Source: an uncultured Gimesia sp. (GTDB lineage: Bacteria > Planctomycetota > Planctomycetia > Planctomycetales > Planctomycetaceae). From it: a stretch of 38,586 bases of DNA. The stretch lies in NCBI RefSeq assembly GCF_937919775.1, contig NZ_CALFPF010000797.1, positions 1-38,586 on the forward strand, in the 5' to 3' direction. Shown here piece by piece: positions 1 through 10,773 of the stretch. The notes under the pieces were generated by a model. That model ran no database searches, was not told the origin of the DNA, and worked only from the letters and a program-made list of their open reading frames with translations. A program made the position numbers and the translations under genes. Position 1 is the first letter of the stretch; every line of letters begins with the position of its first letter.

Positions 1-1
1 C

Positions 2-160
2 CCCTTTGTGAAGATCCGGCGATTGTCATTGCTCGATCTGAGCCTCATTCGTCAGTCAATCAAAACGATGAAAAAACAGAAACTGGATTTCCCGGGATCA
101 GAAAAATATGCGAATCGACTTGAGATCTTGTGGAGAAGAGAGGAAAATCTCTGCCGTTAG
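2..160 (+). CDS. possible C-terminal end of an upstream gene (5' truncated)
   Basis: The second frame is open from the window edge for 52 codons to a TAG at 158-160. The translation contains SEKYANRLEILWRREENL, which reads like ordinary charged protein sequence, but I recognise no family. It ends about 70 bp before the PhyH gene. Frame 1 is also open for 40 codons from the edge, so this could be chance. The sequence left of the window would settle it. Confidence 0.3.
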   Translation, partial: PFVKIRRLSLLDLSLIRQSIKTMKKQKLDFPGSEKYANRLEILWRREENLCR

Positions 161-231
161 CAATCGCTTAACAGGCGGGCATAAAACCAGCGCCTGTCAA
201 ATTCCACTCAAAGAAGTGAAAAGGGGCTGCC

Positions 232-963
232 ATGAAACAGGAAGACGTCGTTCGGGAATACCGAGAACAGGGCTTTGTGCATCTACCGAAATTCTATTCA
301 TCCGAAAAACTTGCGCAAATCAGAGCCGCTCTGGAACGCTACAATCGGGAAGTGGTTCCCGGCCTGCCCGAAAGTGATGTGGTGTATGAAGCCGATGGTC
401 AGGCGATTCGCAACTGCTGGCGGATGCACACCCACGACCCCTTCTTCGCAGAGCTTCATCAGGACGAACGGTTACAGACGCTCATCGCCGAACTGGTGAA
501 TGGCACGCCCCTCTGTCTGGGGGTGGAAACTTTCAATAAACCGGCCAAGGTGGGCTCGGGAGTTCCCCCGCATCAGGACAACGCGTATTTCTGCCAGGAA
601 CCCCCCGATGTATTAACCGTGTGGGTCGCCATGGATGATGTCACCCCGGAAAATGGTCCCGTACATTATCTGAGTGGTTCTCATCTGCGCGGTTTGCGGG
701 AGCATACGCCGTCCGGCGTGAAAGGGAATTCGTTCGGACTGGCGGAAGCGGTCGATGAAGAGAGCGCGTCAGCCGCGCTGTTAAAGCAAGGCGATATTCT
801 GATTCATCACTGCCAGACGATTCACTTCAGCGCACCGAATATCAGCGACCATCCGCGGCTGGGGTTGCTGCTGGTCTTTCGAGGCGCACATACCGAGGAC
901 TCTCCGGAGATGAAAGACGCGTATCACCGGGCGCGGGCTCTGATGGAATCGAGTCCGAGTTGA
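232..963 (+). CDS. phytanoyl-CoA dioxygenase (PhyH) family protein
   Basis: A 243-aa cytoplasmic Fe(II)/2-oxoglutarate-dependent oxygenase of the PhyH family, which hydroxylates small molecules; the substrate cannot be told from sequence. The metal-binding HxD is visible as H114-Q-D116 in VPPHQDNAYF. The distal His is about residue 198 in TIHFSAPN. An Arg about 11 residues later (HPRLGLLLVF) fits the 2-oxoglutarate carboxylate binder. The length is close to the short bacterial PhyH-like proteins. The start is the ATG preceded by AAAAGGGG at suitable spacing. No pathway partner is adjacent; acs follows after about 400 bp with its own promoter, so the gene is probably monocistronic. Confidence 0.88.
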   Translation: MKQEDVVREYREQGFVHLPKFYSSEKLAQIRAALERYNREVVPGLPESDVVYEADGQAIRNCWRMHTHDPFFAELHQDERLQTLIAELVNGTPLCLGVETFNKPAKVGSGVPPHQDNAYFCQEPPDVLTVWVAMDDVTPENGPVHYLSGSHLRGLREHTPSGVKGNSFGLAEAVDEESASAALLKQGDILIHHCQTIHFSAPNISDHPRLGLLLVFRGAHTEDSPEMKDAYHRARALMESSPS

Positions 964-1366
964 CCCCGCGCACACTTCAACTCACAAACCGGGCTCGTTC
1001 AAGTGTTCACGCCTGAATGCGCTGTGGAAAGCGAGAAAACAGACCGATTCGCGAAGAATTCGGGAACGGAACTTACTTTCCCGCGATTTAAAGTGACTTG
1101 CGTACCCCGTTCTGCTTGATTTTCCGCCTTGTGACGCTTAGATAAGTTGAATACACGTGTCTTACGGGTTCCGTCAGGGTCTGTTCGTCCGTTTGTTGAC
1201 TTCGAAAAAATAGTGCCCTAAAATCGCTAACTTAGCATTGTTTAATAACTCAACAGAAAGAAACAGGGAGAGAATCGAATCTTCGCGCCTGAGCGATCAG
1301 GTCGTTGATCCACATTTTTCGGTTCTTATTTCGCTCGCCAAATAAAACTAAAGGGGAATGACAACG
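964..1366 (+). other. intergenic region upstream of acs
   Basis: About 400 bp without a convincing ORF on either strand. It holds the promoter-like element at 1196-1224 and a leader of roughly 130 nt ending in the AAGGGG ribosome binding site of acs. I see no clear terminator hairpin for the PhyH gene and no riboswitch I can name. Confidence 0.5.
1196..1224 (+). promoter_or_regulatory. sigma70-like promoter for acs
   Basis: TTGACT (1196-1201), a 17-nt spacer, then TAAAAT (1219-1224). This is close to the housekeeping consensus and predicts a transcript start near 1231, giving a leader of about 135 nt before acs. Prediction by eye only. Confidence 0.6.
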
Positions 1367-3322
<1,956 letters not shown>

Positions 3323-3384
3323 TTTTCACGAATCCCTTTGTCATTAATCCGTAAAAGTTGTGCATGAGCACAATAACCGTTTTC

Positions 3385-3413
3385 GCAGGATGGCAGCTTG
3401 TACGCCATCCTGC
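3385..3413 (+). terminator. hairpin after acs, probable terminator
   Basis: GCAGGATGGC (3385-3394) and GCCATCCTGC (3404-3413) form a perfect 10-bp stem with a 9-nt loop, 63 bp after the acs stop. The following TGTTCGTTG is only moderately T-rich, so termination may be weak or factor-dependent. It lies 35 bp before larB. Confidence 0.6.
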
Positions 3414-3448
3414 TGTTCGTTGATATTAAGTAAATTGAAGGTGTCCTG

Positions 3449-4231
3449 ATGTCTGATGACCAACTCTCTCAACTCTTTGAGCAGGTACGTCAAGGGGCGC
3501 TTTCTGTGGAACAGGCGGTCTCGCATTTCACAAACCAGCAACATCACAAATCGGCGATGCTGCACTCGGCGAACATTGACCTCGATCGTCGTTCGCGCTG
3601 CGGTTATCCCGAGGTGATTTACTGCGAAGGAAAAACGGCTGCCTCACTGGTGGAAATATTTACGTTACTGCTGGATTCGGGAGAACGTTGTCTGGGCACC
3701 CGGATTTCGGAAGATCAGGCAGAAACGGTCCTCAAACAATTTCCGCAGGCGATTTACAATCAGAGTGCGCGTACGGTGCGTATTCCGGAAAAAGACGCCG
3801 CTATTGACGAAGAACTCATCGCCGGCGAAATCGCCGTTCTGACCGCAGGCACCAGTGATCGTCCTGTCGCTGAAGAAGCCATCGAAACTCTGATCTGGAT
3901 GGGTTACCAACCCGACTTCATCATTGATGTCGGCGTGGCAGGCCCGCATCGCCTGCAGGAACAGCTGCCTCGCATCCAGAATGTCTCCGCGATTGTGGTC
4001 GCCGCCGGTATGGAAGGGGCACTGCCTTCCGTCGTGGGAGGCTGGGTCTCCTGCCCGGTGATTGCAGTTCCCACCAGCGTCGGTTACGGCGCGAGCCTGG
4101 GCGGCATGGCGGCGCTGCTAGGCATGTTAAACAGTTGTGCTGCCAACGTGACTGTCGTGAATATTAATGCCGGCTTCAAAGCGGGCTTCGTTGCCGGCCT
4201 GATCGCCGACCAGAAACGTTCTACATCCTGA
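3449..4231 (+). CDS. larB: nickel pincer cofactor biosynthesis protein LarB
   Basis: A 260-aa protein with an AIR-carboxylase-like (PurE-type) C-terminal domain. Characterised LarB carboxylates the pyridinium ring of nicotinic acid adenine dinucleotide and cleaves off AMP, the first step toward the nickel-pincer nucleotide of lactate racemase and related LarA enzymes. Diagnostic segments are LTAGTSDRPVAEEA, VVAAGMEGALPSVVGG, VIAVPTSVGYGASLGG and NINAGFKAGFVAG. The N-terminal part (DQLSQLFEQVRQGALSVEQA) fits the LarB helical region. AAGGTG precedes the ATG. No larA, larC or larE is in the window. The M23 gene follows after 33 bp, so the two may be cotranscribed, though no functional link is evident. 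Confidence 0.92.
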   Translation: MSDDQLSQLFEQVRQGALSVEQAVSHFTNQQHHKSAMLHSANIDLDRRSRCGYPEVIYCEGKTAASLVEIFTLLLDSGERCLGTRISEDQAETVLKQFPQAIYNQSARTVRIPEKDAAIDEELIAGEIAVLTAGTSDRPVAEEAIETLIWMGYQPDFIIDVGVAGPHRLQEQLPRIQNVSAIVVAAGMEGALPSVVGGWVSCPVIAVPTSVGYGASLGGMAALLGMLNSCAANVTVVNINAGFKAGFVAGLIADQKRSTS

Positions 4232-4264
4232 TATCCTGCCTGCTGATTCAAAGAGAGCCCTGCC

Positions 4265-5767
4265 ATGAAAATCTCCCCCCTGCGTTTTGTGTGCTGTATC
4301 ATTTTTCTCACTTTGCTCTGCGGCTCGAACATCAATCAGCCTGTTCTTGGATCTGAAGAACAACCGGCCTTACAGCCCATCGTGCGCGTCGTCGATTTAA
4401 ACGTCGGCGAAGAAACCACTGTGACACTTCATAACGGCGCACAGGTCAAAGTCAAACTGCGGGACCTGCAAGAGACCCGCGACCCGGTCCGGCAGGCGGT
4501 ACGCAGTGCCATCGTCACCGTTGAAGTCGATAGCGAAACGGTGAAACTGGAATCGGGCATGTATAATCTGCCACAAAAAATCGGCCGTGTGCAGATCGAC
4601 TGTTCGATTACCAAAGGTTACAACTCGAACGGTACGCCCGCCTTCTGGGGGCTGGATAAGGATGCCCGCCTGCGATTCTGGCCCGCCGACTCGCCGCTGA
4701 TCAAACCCGGCTCCTTTATTTATCCCGTAGAGCAACGCTGGTTCGCGACACGCACCTGGTATGATAATGAGCCTGTTGACGGCGGCACGAAAATTCTTCC
4801 CAAAATTTATTATCACAGCGGCCTCGATATCGGCGGCGCGGAGAAACTGACGAAAGTGATCGCGGCTACCGATGCCATCGTGGTTTCGTCGGGCGATGAT
4901 GTTCTGGATGCACACCGTAAAGATACGCCGGTCGCGCAGCGGTATGATGTCGTTTACTTACTCGATGCGCGAGGCTGGTATTACCGATATAGTCACCTCG
5001 ACAAAATCAACGACCGCATTCTCCCAGGCCGATTGATTAAACAGGGTGAAGAGATCGGCACCCTTGGGAAGAAAGGGGCCAGTGGCGGGTGGTCGCATCT
5101 GCATTTCGAAATCAAGAGCCGCCAGCCTTCGGGCAAATGGGGCACTGAAGCCGGTTACGCCTTTCTCTGGGAAGCGTACCGCAATCAGTATCATCCCCCC
5201 CTGGTCGCCAACACCCGCCGCAAACATTTTCTCACAGCCGGTGATTCCACGGTTCTGAAAGGAACTCAATCTTACAGCGTCGACAACAGCATTCAGAGTT
5301 ATGAATGGACCTTTACCGATGGCACGACGGCAACCGGTGCGGAAGTCAAACGAACTTACAACAAACCGGGCGCCTATAGTGAAATCCTGAAAGTCACCGA
5401 CAAAGCAGGCAACGTCGATTACGATTTTGCCGACGTCCACGTACTCGATCCGAAAAACCTGGAAGAGTATGTGCCACGCATCCACGCTTCGTACTGGCCT
5501 TCGCTCAAAAACAGAGTCGGCGAACCGATTACATTTAAAGTCCGTACGTTTGGAAACACCAGCGGCAACGAAGTCTGGAACTTCGGTGATGGAAGTCCGA
5601 CCGTCAGCGTGAAATCGGACGGAAATGTGAAACCGCTCGATGAAAACGGTTACGCGATCACCGAACACACTTACCAGAAACCGGGCGATTATCTGGTGAA
5701 AGTGGAACGCAGCCGCGACGATGGTGTTCGAGCAACGACACGCTTGCACGTGCGAGTTGATCCATAA
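4265..5767 (+). CDS. secreted M23-family metallopeptidase with two PKD-like domains
   Basis: A 500-aa exported protein with a hydrophobic signal segment (about residues 8-28). The middle region has the M23/LytM zinc site: HSGLD (H184, D188) and SHLHFE (H278, H280), with YRYSHLD between them. M23 enzymes cut peptidoglycan cross-links. Two PKD-like beta-sandwich modules follow at about 335-402 (YEWTFTDGTTATG) and 405-499 (VWNFGDGSPTV), each with the W-x-F-G/T-D-G pattern; they probably mediate protein or polysaccharide binding. All metal ligands are present, so an active enzyme is likely, but the wall substrate in a planctomycete is uncertain. It sits 33 bp after larB. Confidence 0.85.
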   Translation: MKISPLRFVCCIIFLTLLCGSNINQPVLGSEEQPALQPIVRVVDLNVGEETTVTLHNGAQVKVKLRDLQETRDPVRQAVRSAIVTVEVDSETVKLESGMYNLPQKIGRVQIDCSITKGYNSNGTPAFWGLDKDARLRFWPADSPLIKPGSFIYPVEQRWFATRTWYDNEPVDGGTKILPKIYYHSGLDIGGAEKLTKVIAATDAIVVSSGDDVLDAHRKDTPVAQRYDVVYLLDARGWYYRYSHLDKINDRILPGRLIKQGEEIGTLGKKGASGGWSHLHFEIKSRQPSGKWGTEAGYAFLWEAYRNQYHPPLVANTRRKHFLTAGDSTVLKGTQSYSVDNSIQSYEWTFTDGTTATGAEVKRTYNKPGAYSEILKVTDKAGNVDYDFADVHVLDPKNLEEYVPRIHASYWPSLKNRVGEPITFKVRTFGNTSGNEVWNFGDGSPTVSVKSDGNVKPLDENGYAITEHTYQKPGDYLVKVERSRDDGVRATTRLHVRVDP

Positions 5768-5776
5768 GTTGAAATT

Positions 5777-5916
5777 GTAGGGGCAACCCTGTGTGGTTGC
5801 CCGCGTTATCGATATGGTTTGTGTAATGATGTACGAAACGGTTTCACTGGTGCCTTTGAAATCGCGATACGAAATCGAATGCCGCCAGGCGGGTGGGCAC
5901 ATAGACCCACCCCTAC
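5777..5916. repeat. palindromic repeat element with inverted ends (MITE/REP-like)
   Basis: The element opens with GTAGGGG (5777-5783) and closes with CCCCTAC (5910-5916), perfect inverted ends. Just inside the left end is a perfect 8-bp hairpin, GGGCAACC/GGTTGCCC (5781-5802). At the right end GGGTGGG/CCCACCC (5891-5912) forms a second hairpin. The about 90 bp between has no coding look. Only one copy is visible here; being a dispersed family is inference. Confidence 0.5.
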
Positions 5917-5981
5917 GATTGGGTCTCATGGCGTGAGGATCAATACATCTGTTTTCTTAACACATTCTGCGCGCTGCGCTC

Positions 5982-6002
5982 GGCACGAAACGCATTCGTG
6001 CC
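5982..6002. repeat. perfect hairpin GGCACGAA/TTCGTGCC
   Basis: An 8-bp perfect stem with a 5-nt loop, flanked by CTGCGCTC on the left and CACC on the right. It lies 65 bp after the element at 5777-5916 and may be a second unit of the same repeat array or a terminator for the M23 transcript. Confidence 0.45.
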
Positions 6003-6149
6003 CACCAGATCGACGTGGGTCAAGTTCTGAATATTTTGAATCATTCTCTGCTGGCATTTGGTCAGAAGCGGTTTTACAATGGGCCTGTGACCATTGAACA
6101 CTGCTTAATTATCTTGCGCCTTTATTTCCCTGCCTGGATCCTGCCTTCC

Positions 6150-8009
6150 ATGAAATTTCATCTGCTGATTTCCTGTCTGACTCTTTTTTTGTTGAATCCC
6201 ATTTTGCTCAACACGCTTTCTGCGGCTCCCCTGGAAGCCGACAAGCCGGTTGAGACCGTTGATTTCAAATCGGCGGTTCAAAAACGACTGCAGCCGTTGC
6301 GAAAACAATCGGCACTCCTGCATTCGGCCATCGGCGTGACCCGTAAAGAGACACCGATCCCCTGTGTCTATTCCAAAGAGGACCTCAACTTCCACACCGG
6401 AAAAATTCGCATTCTACTGATTGGCGGTCTCGACGGATCAGAGGCATCGGCCGCTGCGGTCATCAACGCCGTCAACTGGTTTTATGGTTCACCAGAAGCA
6501 GAGCCGTTACGGGAAAAATTCTCGCTCTCTGCCGTTCCGATCGCGAACCCGGATGGCTGGGTTTTGCAACAGGGGCCGAAGAACGCGTCACACGGTAATC
6601 CGACGCGCGGCTATCCGCCAATGGGGCCCGCTTACCACAGCCCGACGAATCCCGAAGCAGAATATTTGTGGCGCTGGATTGGCATGCATGCTCCCGATTT
6701 AGTCGTCGATGTGCGGGAGGGCGATCAGTTTCAGTGGATCATCCCCGTCGATGCGCTTTCCTCGACGCGTTTGCTGGGCAAACAACTGCAGCCGCAAATT
6801 CGTCCGGTCTTCGGCTGGGAACTGGTTTCCAGCCTGGCGTATAAAGCTCCCGCGCAGATTGGTCGCCTGCCGGCGCTGGCACTGGAAGTGACGAAAGAAA
6901 AGACCCCCTCTTTTCTACCCGCACTGCTGGCAGCCATCGAACAAAGTTCGTTTCACGGCCCTTCTCCTGCCCGGCTGGAGATGATGCGTCGTTTGCAGCG
7001 CACGCCGATTCAAGTCGCCACTCAACTTTCGAAAGTGTATGGCAACGAACTGGGGCGCTTATCTTACCTGCCTGTGGTTTCACTCATCAGCCAGATTCGA
7101 CTGGGAGAACTGACGGGGGACCACAGCCGACTGCCTCATGTGGAAAAAATTACGCAGAACTATCTTGCGAAAACCCCAGACCCGCTCAGCGACAGTGGGG
7201 GCGGCAGTGTGATCGCCGGGCATTTACTGTTTTCCGAACTGGCGAAAGCGACCGGAAATCAGCAGTACATCGAGCTCGCGAAGCGGGCCGCCGATCTGGG
7301 ATTTGACGAGCAGGGAAATTTCCGGGAATCGATGCCCCATCATGTCGAAATGAGTGACGCCGTTTTCATGTCGTGCCCGATTCTCGCAGCCGTCGGTCGC
7401 TTGACGGGCGACCCCCGTTACTACGAAATGGCTTTGCGTCACTGGCGGTTCATTCAGAAACTGGATCAGCGACCGGATGGCGTCTATCGTAATTCACCAT
7501 TAAGCGATGCGGCCTGGGGACGCGGCAATGGTTTCCCCGCGCTGGGGCTGGCGCTGGTCCTGTCCGAGCTGCCTCTGAATTCTCCCTTGCGACAACAGTT
7601 CATCGACGGTCACCGTCAACATCTGGAAGCGTTGAGCCAGCATCAGGACCCGACAGGGATGTGGCATCAAGTGATTGATCACCCGGAAAGTTATCGTGAG
7701 ATGACCTGCACCTGCATGATTACGTTTGCGATGATTCGCGGTATCCGTGAAGGCTGGCTCGATGAAAAACAATACGCGCCGATTATTGAACGCGCCTGGA
7801 ACGCGATCAAAACCCGCGTGGCCTTTGATGGCACGCTCGTCGATGTCTGCACGGGAACGGGGAAACAGACCAGCGTGCGCGGTTATTTTGACCGCATGGC
7901 GATTCTCGGCAATGATACCCGCGGCGGCGCGATGGCATTTCTGGTTTCGAATGAAATGGCCCAGTGGCTCAATGAACGTGCCAATGCGGAACAGCAGAAA
8001 CTGGATTGA
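6150..8009 (+). CDS. secreted fusion: degenerate M14 carboxypeptidase-like domain plus GH88/GH105-like hydrolase domain
   Basis: About 619 aa. I start at ATG 6150 because it opens directly into a signal peptide (MKFHLLISCLTLFLL...LSAA); the track's GTG start at 6015 adds non-coding-looking residues. The first half resembles M14 zinc carboxypeptidases (AVPIANPDGW), but the usual HxxE zinc motif reads LDGSE and the later ligand His region reads VVDVREG, so zinc binding is probably lost. From about residue 350 an alpha/alpha-barrel of GH88/GH105 type begins: SDAVFMSCPILAAVGRLTGD, AAWGRGNGFPALGLAL, MWHQVIDHP. Such enzymes remove unsaturated uronyl residues from polysaccharide-lyase products. A periplasmic polysaccharide-degrading role is inferred; the exact substrate is open. 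Confidence 0.75.
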   Translation: MKFHLLISCLTLFLLNPILLNTLSAAPLEADKPVETVDFKSAVQKRLQPLRKQSALLHSAIGVTRKETPIPCVYSKEDLNFHTGKIRILLIGGLDGSEASAAAVINAVNWFYGSPEAEPLREKFSLSAVPIANPDGWVLQQGPKNASHGNPTRGYPPMGPAYHSPTNPEAEYLWRWIGMHAPDLVVDVREGDQFQWIIPVDALSSTRLLGKQLQPQIRPVFGWELVSSLAYKAPAQIGRLPALALEVTKEKTPSFLPALLAAIEQSSFHGPSPARLEMMRRLQRTPIQVATQLSKVYGNELGRLSYLPVVSLISQIRLGELTGDHSRLPHVEKITQNYLAKTPDPLSDSGGGSVIAGHLLFSELAKATGNQQYIELAKRAADLGFDEQGNFRESMPHHVEMSDAVFMSCPILAAVGRLTGDPRYYEMALRHWRFIQKLDQRPDGVYRNSPLSDAAWGRGNGFPALGLALVLSELPLNSPLRQQFIDGHRQHLEALSQHQDPTGMWHQVIDHPESYREMTCTCMITFAMIRGIREGWLDEKQYAPIIERAWNAIKTRVAFDGTLVDVCTGTGKQTSVRGYFDRMAILGNDTRGGAMAFLVSNEMAQWLNERANAEQQKLD

Positions 8010-8061
8010 CTGTCACTGGCACTCGTCATTTTATAAGAAATTGAAACGCAGATTGAAACAG

Positions 8062-8078
8062 TGTCGGGCCAGCCGACA
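8062..8078. terminator. possible terminator hairpin after the GH gene
   Basis: TGTCGG/CCGACA (6-bp stem, 5-nt loop) is followed by a small TGGC/GCCA stem and then a T-rich stretch (GATTTTTATTTG). It lies about 50 bp after the GH gene. Weak by itself. Confidence 0.35.
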
Positions 8079-8247
8079 GTGGCACACGCCAGCTTGATTT
8101 TTATTTGCTGCGCAGTTGAGTTGTCGTTTGTTTCAGTGATGAATCCTGGTTTAAATTTTCTGTTGTGTCTGGAAATCCTGCTGATTGATGGGTTATGCTG
8201 GAAGGCACGTTTTTCATTCAGCCGACGTTTTGTTCAAGAGGTCTCCC

Positions 8248-9684
8248 ATGCCATCGCGAATTGTCTGCCTGCTGCTCCTGCCGGTCTGTTGTCTGATTCA
8301 ACAACTATCAAACGTCGACGCCGAAGCTGCGGAATCCGGTCTGCGGGCTGGCGCTGCAGCCGTAGATATTACGCCGCCGGTCGGGGTCTCGCTGGATGGG
8401 GTGATTTCCAAAAATGGGCCGGTGACCGGGATTCACGACCGGATTTTTTCTCGCGCACTGGTGCTCGATGACGGCAAGACGCGCATCGCGATCTGTGTGA
8501 ATGATCTGTGCATGGTGGAGCGCAGCTATTTTGACAGGGTGAAGGAAATCGTGTTCCAGAAGACCGGTTTGCCTGTGAATCGAATCCTGATGACCAGCAC
8601 GCACACCCACGCTGCACCCCGCGTTCCCTATGGTCGTGTTAGCAAACTCGATGATGAATATTACAACACGCTGGTACAACAGATGGCGTCAGCCATCATA
8701 CAGGCAGAAAAGAATCTGAAACCGGCGCGTCTCGGCTGGGGCTCGTTCGATGCGGGTAAATATGCTGCCTGTCGGCGGTTTCTGGCGGAGAAAGGGAGCG
8801 TCTCATTGAATCCGTTTGGCGTTGCCGGCGAGCAGATCAAATCGGTTTCCGGTCGCAGCCAGCAGATCATTCAACCGGCGGCTCCCATTGATCCGCAGTG
8901 TTCGATTCTTTCGGTACAACATGCCGACGGCGCACCGCTGGCGATTTTAGGCAACATGAGCATTCACTATTGTGGCGGTTATCAGAAAGGGCAGATCAGT
9001 GCCGACTATTTCGGTGCTTATGCAAAACATCTCTCCGAAAAACTCTCGCAGAATAAAACGTATCCTCCCTTCGTGGGCATGCTGTCGAACGGAACGAGCG
9101 GCAACGTCGGCGGGGTCATGAAACAGAATCAAAATAAGTATGCGCCCTTTGAATGGATTGAAGAATCGGGAACACAGTTTGCCGAACAGACGTTGAAAGT
9201 CATTGACAAAATTGATCACAAGAACAATTTGAAGCTGGCGATGGTGGAACGGGAAATCGAGCTGGGTATCCGCCGACCAGATGCAGAACGGCTGGCATGG
9301 GCACAGGCGATATTAGCGAACCCAAAGCAGAAGACCGTGCATGGCTGGTCAAAAATTTACGCGAACGAAGCGGTGGAACTCAGCAGGTATCCCCAAACCG
9401 AGTCGATTAAAATCCAGGCGATTCGGATTGGTGACCTGGGAATTGTCGGGCTGCCTTGCGAAGTGTTTACGGAAACCGGTCTGGCGATTAAAGCAAAAAG
9501 TCCATTTGCTGCGACCTTTTCGATGGAGCTGGCCAACGGCTCCAGCGGCTATCTGCCGACACCGGAGCAGCATGCTTTAGGCGGATATGAAACCTGGCCC
9601 GCCCGCAGCAGTTATCTGGAAATTGATGCCGAAACACAGATTCGCCAGACGGCGCTGGAACTGCTGCGAAAGCTGCACGATTGA
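8248..9684 (+). CDS. neutral/alkaline ceramidase-like secreted hydrolase
   Basis: About 478 aa from ATG 8248, chosen because AGAGG sits 5-7 nt upstream and a signal peptide follows (MPSRIVCLLLLPVCCLIQQL). The mature protein begins LRAGAAAVDITPPVGVSLDG, the standard opening of neutral ceramidase N-terminal domains. STHTHAAP carries the paired His expected to bind zinc, SIHYCGGY supplies a further His, and LSNGTSGNVGG lies where the active-site loop of ceramidases occurs. Full-length neutral ceramidases are about 650-700 aa; this one lacks the C-terminal Ig-like domain, as many planctomycete homologues do. True ceramidase activity is not assured; amide or ester hydrolysis of some lipid or sugar is the safe reading. 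Confidence 0.8.
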   Translation: MPSRIVCLLLLPVCCLIQQLSNVDAEAAESGLRAGAAAVDITPPVGVSLDGVISKNGPVTGIHDRIFSRALVLDDGKTRIAICVNDLCMVERSYFDRVKEIVFQKTGLPVNRILMTSTHTHAAPRVPYGRVSKLDDEYYNTLVQQMASAIIQAEKNLKPARLGWGSFDAGKYAACRRFLAEKGSVSLNPFGVAGEQIKSVSGRSQQIIQPAAPIDPQCSILSVQHADGAPLAILGNMSIHYCGGYQKGQISADYFGAYAKHLSEKLSQNKTYPPFVGMLSNGTSGNVGGVMKQNQNKYAPFEWIEESGTQFAEQTLKVIDKIDHKNNLKLAMVEREIELGIRRPDAERLAWAQAILANPKQKTVHGWSKIYANEAVELSRYPQTESIKIQAIRIGDLGIVGLPCEVFTETGLAIKAKSPFAATFSMELANGSSGYLPTPEQHALGGYETWPARSSYLEIDAETQIRQTALELLRKLHD

Positions 9685-9696
9685 GCGTTGTGGCGT

Positions 9697-10662
9697 TTAT
9701 TTATCCAGCCAACTGCTGAGTGTGACCTTTAACGTCAGCGGCACCCCGTTTCGAATCAGTTCGACCTCGACGGTATCGCCGGCTATTTTTTTGCCAATCA
9801 GTTTTACCAGCGATTCAAAATTCTCGACTTTTTCGCCCTCGAATTCGATAATGAAATCATTTGTTTGAATGCCCGCTTTCTGGGCCGCCAGTCCCTCAGA
9901 CACATCACCGACAGTACATCCCCCTTGATCGGTTCCACTGCCACCGGAAATGCCGAGCATGGCATCACTCTCCCGCGTTTGAAAACGGGTGGCGGGCAGC
10001 GCTTTCATCAGGTCTTCTTGAGCCAGATCTGGTAAGCGATGTCCTTTGATCATATACAGGACCTCGAAATGACCAACGCGTTTGATAAAGCGCAGCCCCT
10101 GTTCCTGATCGTTCGCGTTCCACTTTGAACCCAGGGCAATATAGCGTACCTGTCCTGGCTGGGCTCTGTTTCCCAGTTGTGCTCTTGCAATCTCTTCTGC
10201 CGTCCACAATTTCACTATCCCGCCCCTTTTTCTGATTTCGCGAACGGCCCGTTTCTCCCGAATGTCGGTATGTCGATCGATGGCTTCTTCTGCCCGGATG
10301 GCAACGGAAGGGTTTGCGGCATGGGTTAACAGGTCGAGTGCATCTTCCGCGTCAGAAATGGAGTTTTCTTTGCCTTGGATATAAATGGCTTCGATGACGA
10401 GTATCGCACGGACGGCGGCTTCCAGACTGTCGCCGCGCGTGACTTTCAGCAGTGGTTCAATCACTGGCTGACCGTACGCGGGCAAGGCACGGGTGGCTTT
10501 TTCACGCTTTTGAAAATCGTCACTCTCCAGGTCGAGAATGTATTCGATTGCCTGTTGAGGAAGTTTGGCTGTTTCTTTTTCTTCTGCGGCCGATGTTTCG
10601 GAATGAAAAATCGATACCGCAATGAGAGCGCATCCCGCAATCAAAATCAAACGTGATGACAT
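9697..10662 (-). CDS. secreted HEAT-like / PDZ-domain protein
   Basis: About 321 aa. The track begins at 10713, but the ATG at 10662 has AGAGG about 10 nt upstream and gives an immediate signal peptide (MSSRLILIAGCALIAVSIF), so I prefer it. Residues about 35-140 look like helical HEAT-type repeats (DFQKREKATRALPAYGQPVIEPLL). The last about 80 residues form a PDZ domain: GCTVGDVSEGLAAQKAGIQ, NDFIIEFEGEKVENFESLVKLI, VEVELIRNG. No protease triad is present, so it is probably a periplasmic scaffold or adaptor. It converges on the ceramidase-like gene with 12 bp between the stops. Confidence 0.75.
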   Translation of the reverse strand: MSSRLILIAGCALIAVSIFHSETSAAEEKETAKLPQQAIEYILDLESDDFQKREKATRALPAYGQPVIEPLLKVTRGDSLEAAVRAILVIEAIYIQGKENSISDAEDALDLLTHAANPSVAIRAEEAIDRHTDIREKRAVREIRKRGGIVKLWTAEEIARAQLGNRAQPGQVRYIALGSKWNANDQEQGLRFIKRVGHFEVLYMIKGHRLPDLAQEDLMKALPATRFQTRESDAMLGISGGSGTDQGGCTVGDVSEGLAAQKAGIQTNDFIIEFEGEKVENFESLVKLIGKKIAGDTVEVELIRNGVPLTLKVTLSSWLDK

Positions 10663-10773
10663 TTGGCCTGTACCTCTAAAAAAAGTTCGTCTGAAAAGGC
10701 GACTGTAGTCCATTTTCGAACAAAGCCGGCCTTAAATCAAGACGAGACTGATTGAGGAATACGGGAAAGGCCG

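Larger units (their letters stand above)
5768..6149. other. intergenic region rich in palindromes
   Basis: This 382-bp gap after the M23 gene contains the inverted-end element at 5777-5916 and a further hairpin at 5982-6002. An ORF shadow starting at GTG 6015 runs into the next gene, but its first 45 codons do not look coding. I see no clear promoter. Confidence 0.5.

Noticed and set aside
4958-5929. 323-aa minus-strand ORF opposite the M23 gene
   Set aside because: Shadow of a supported gene and it runs into the palindromic repeat; no family resemblance.
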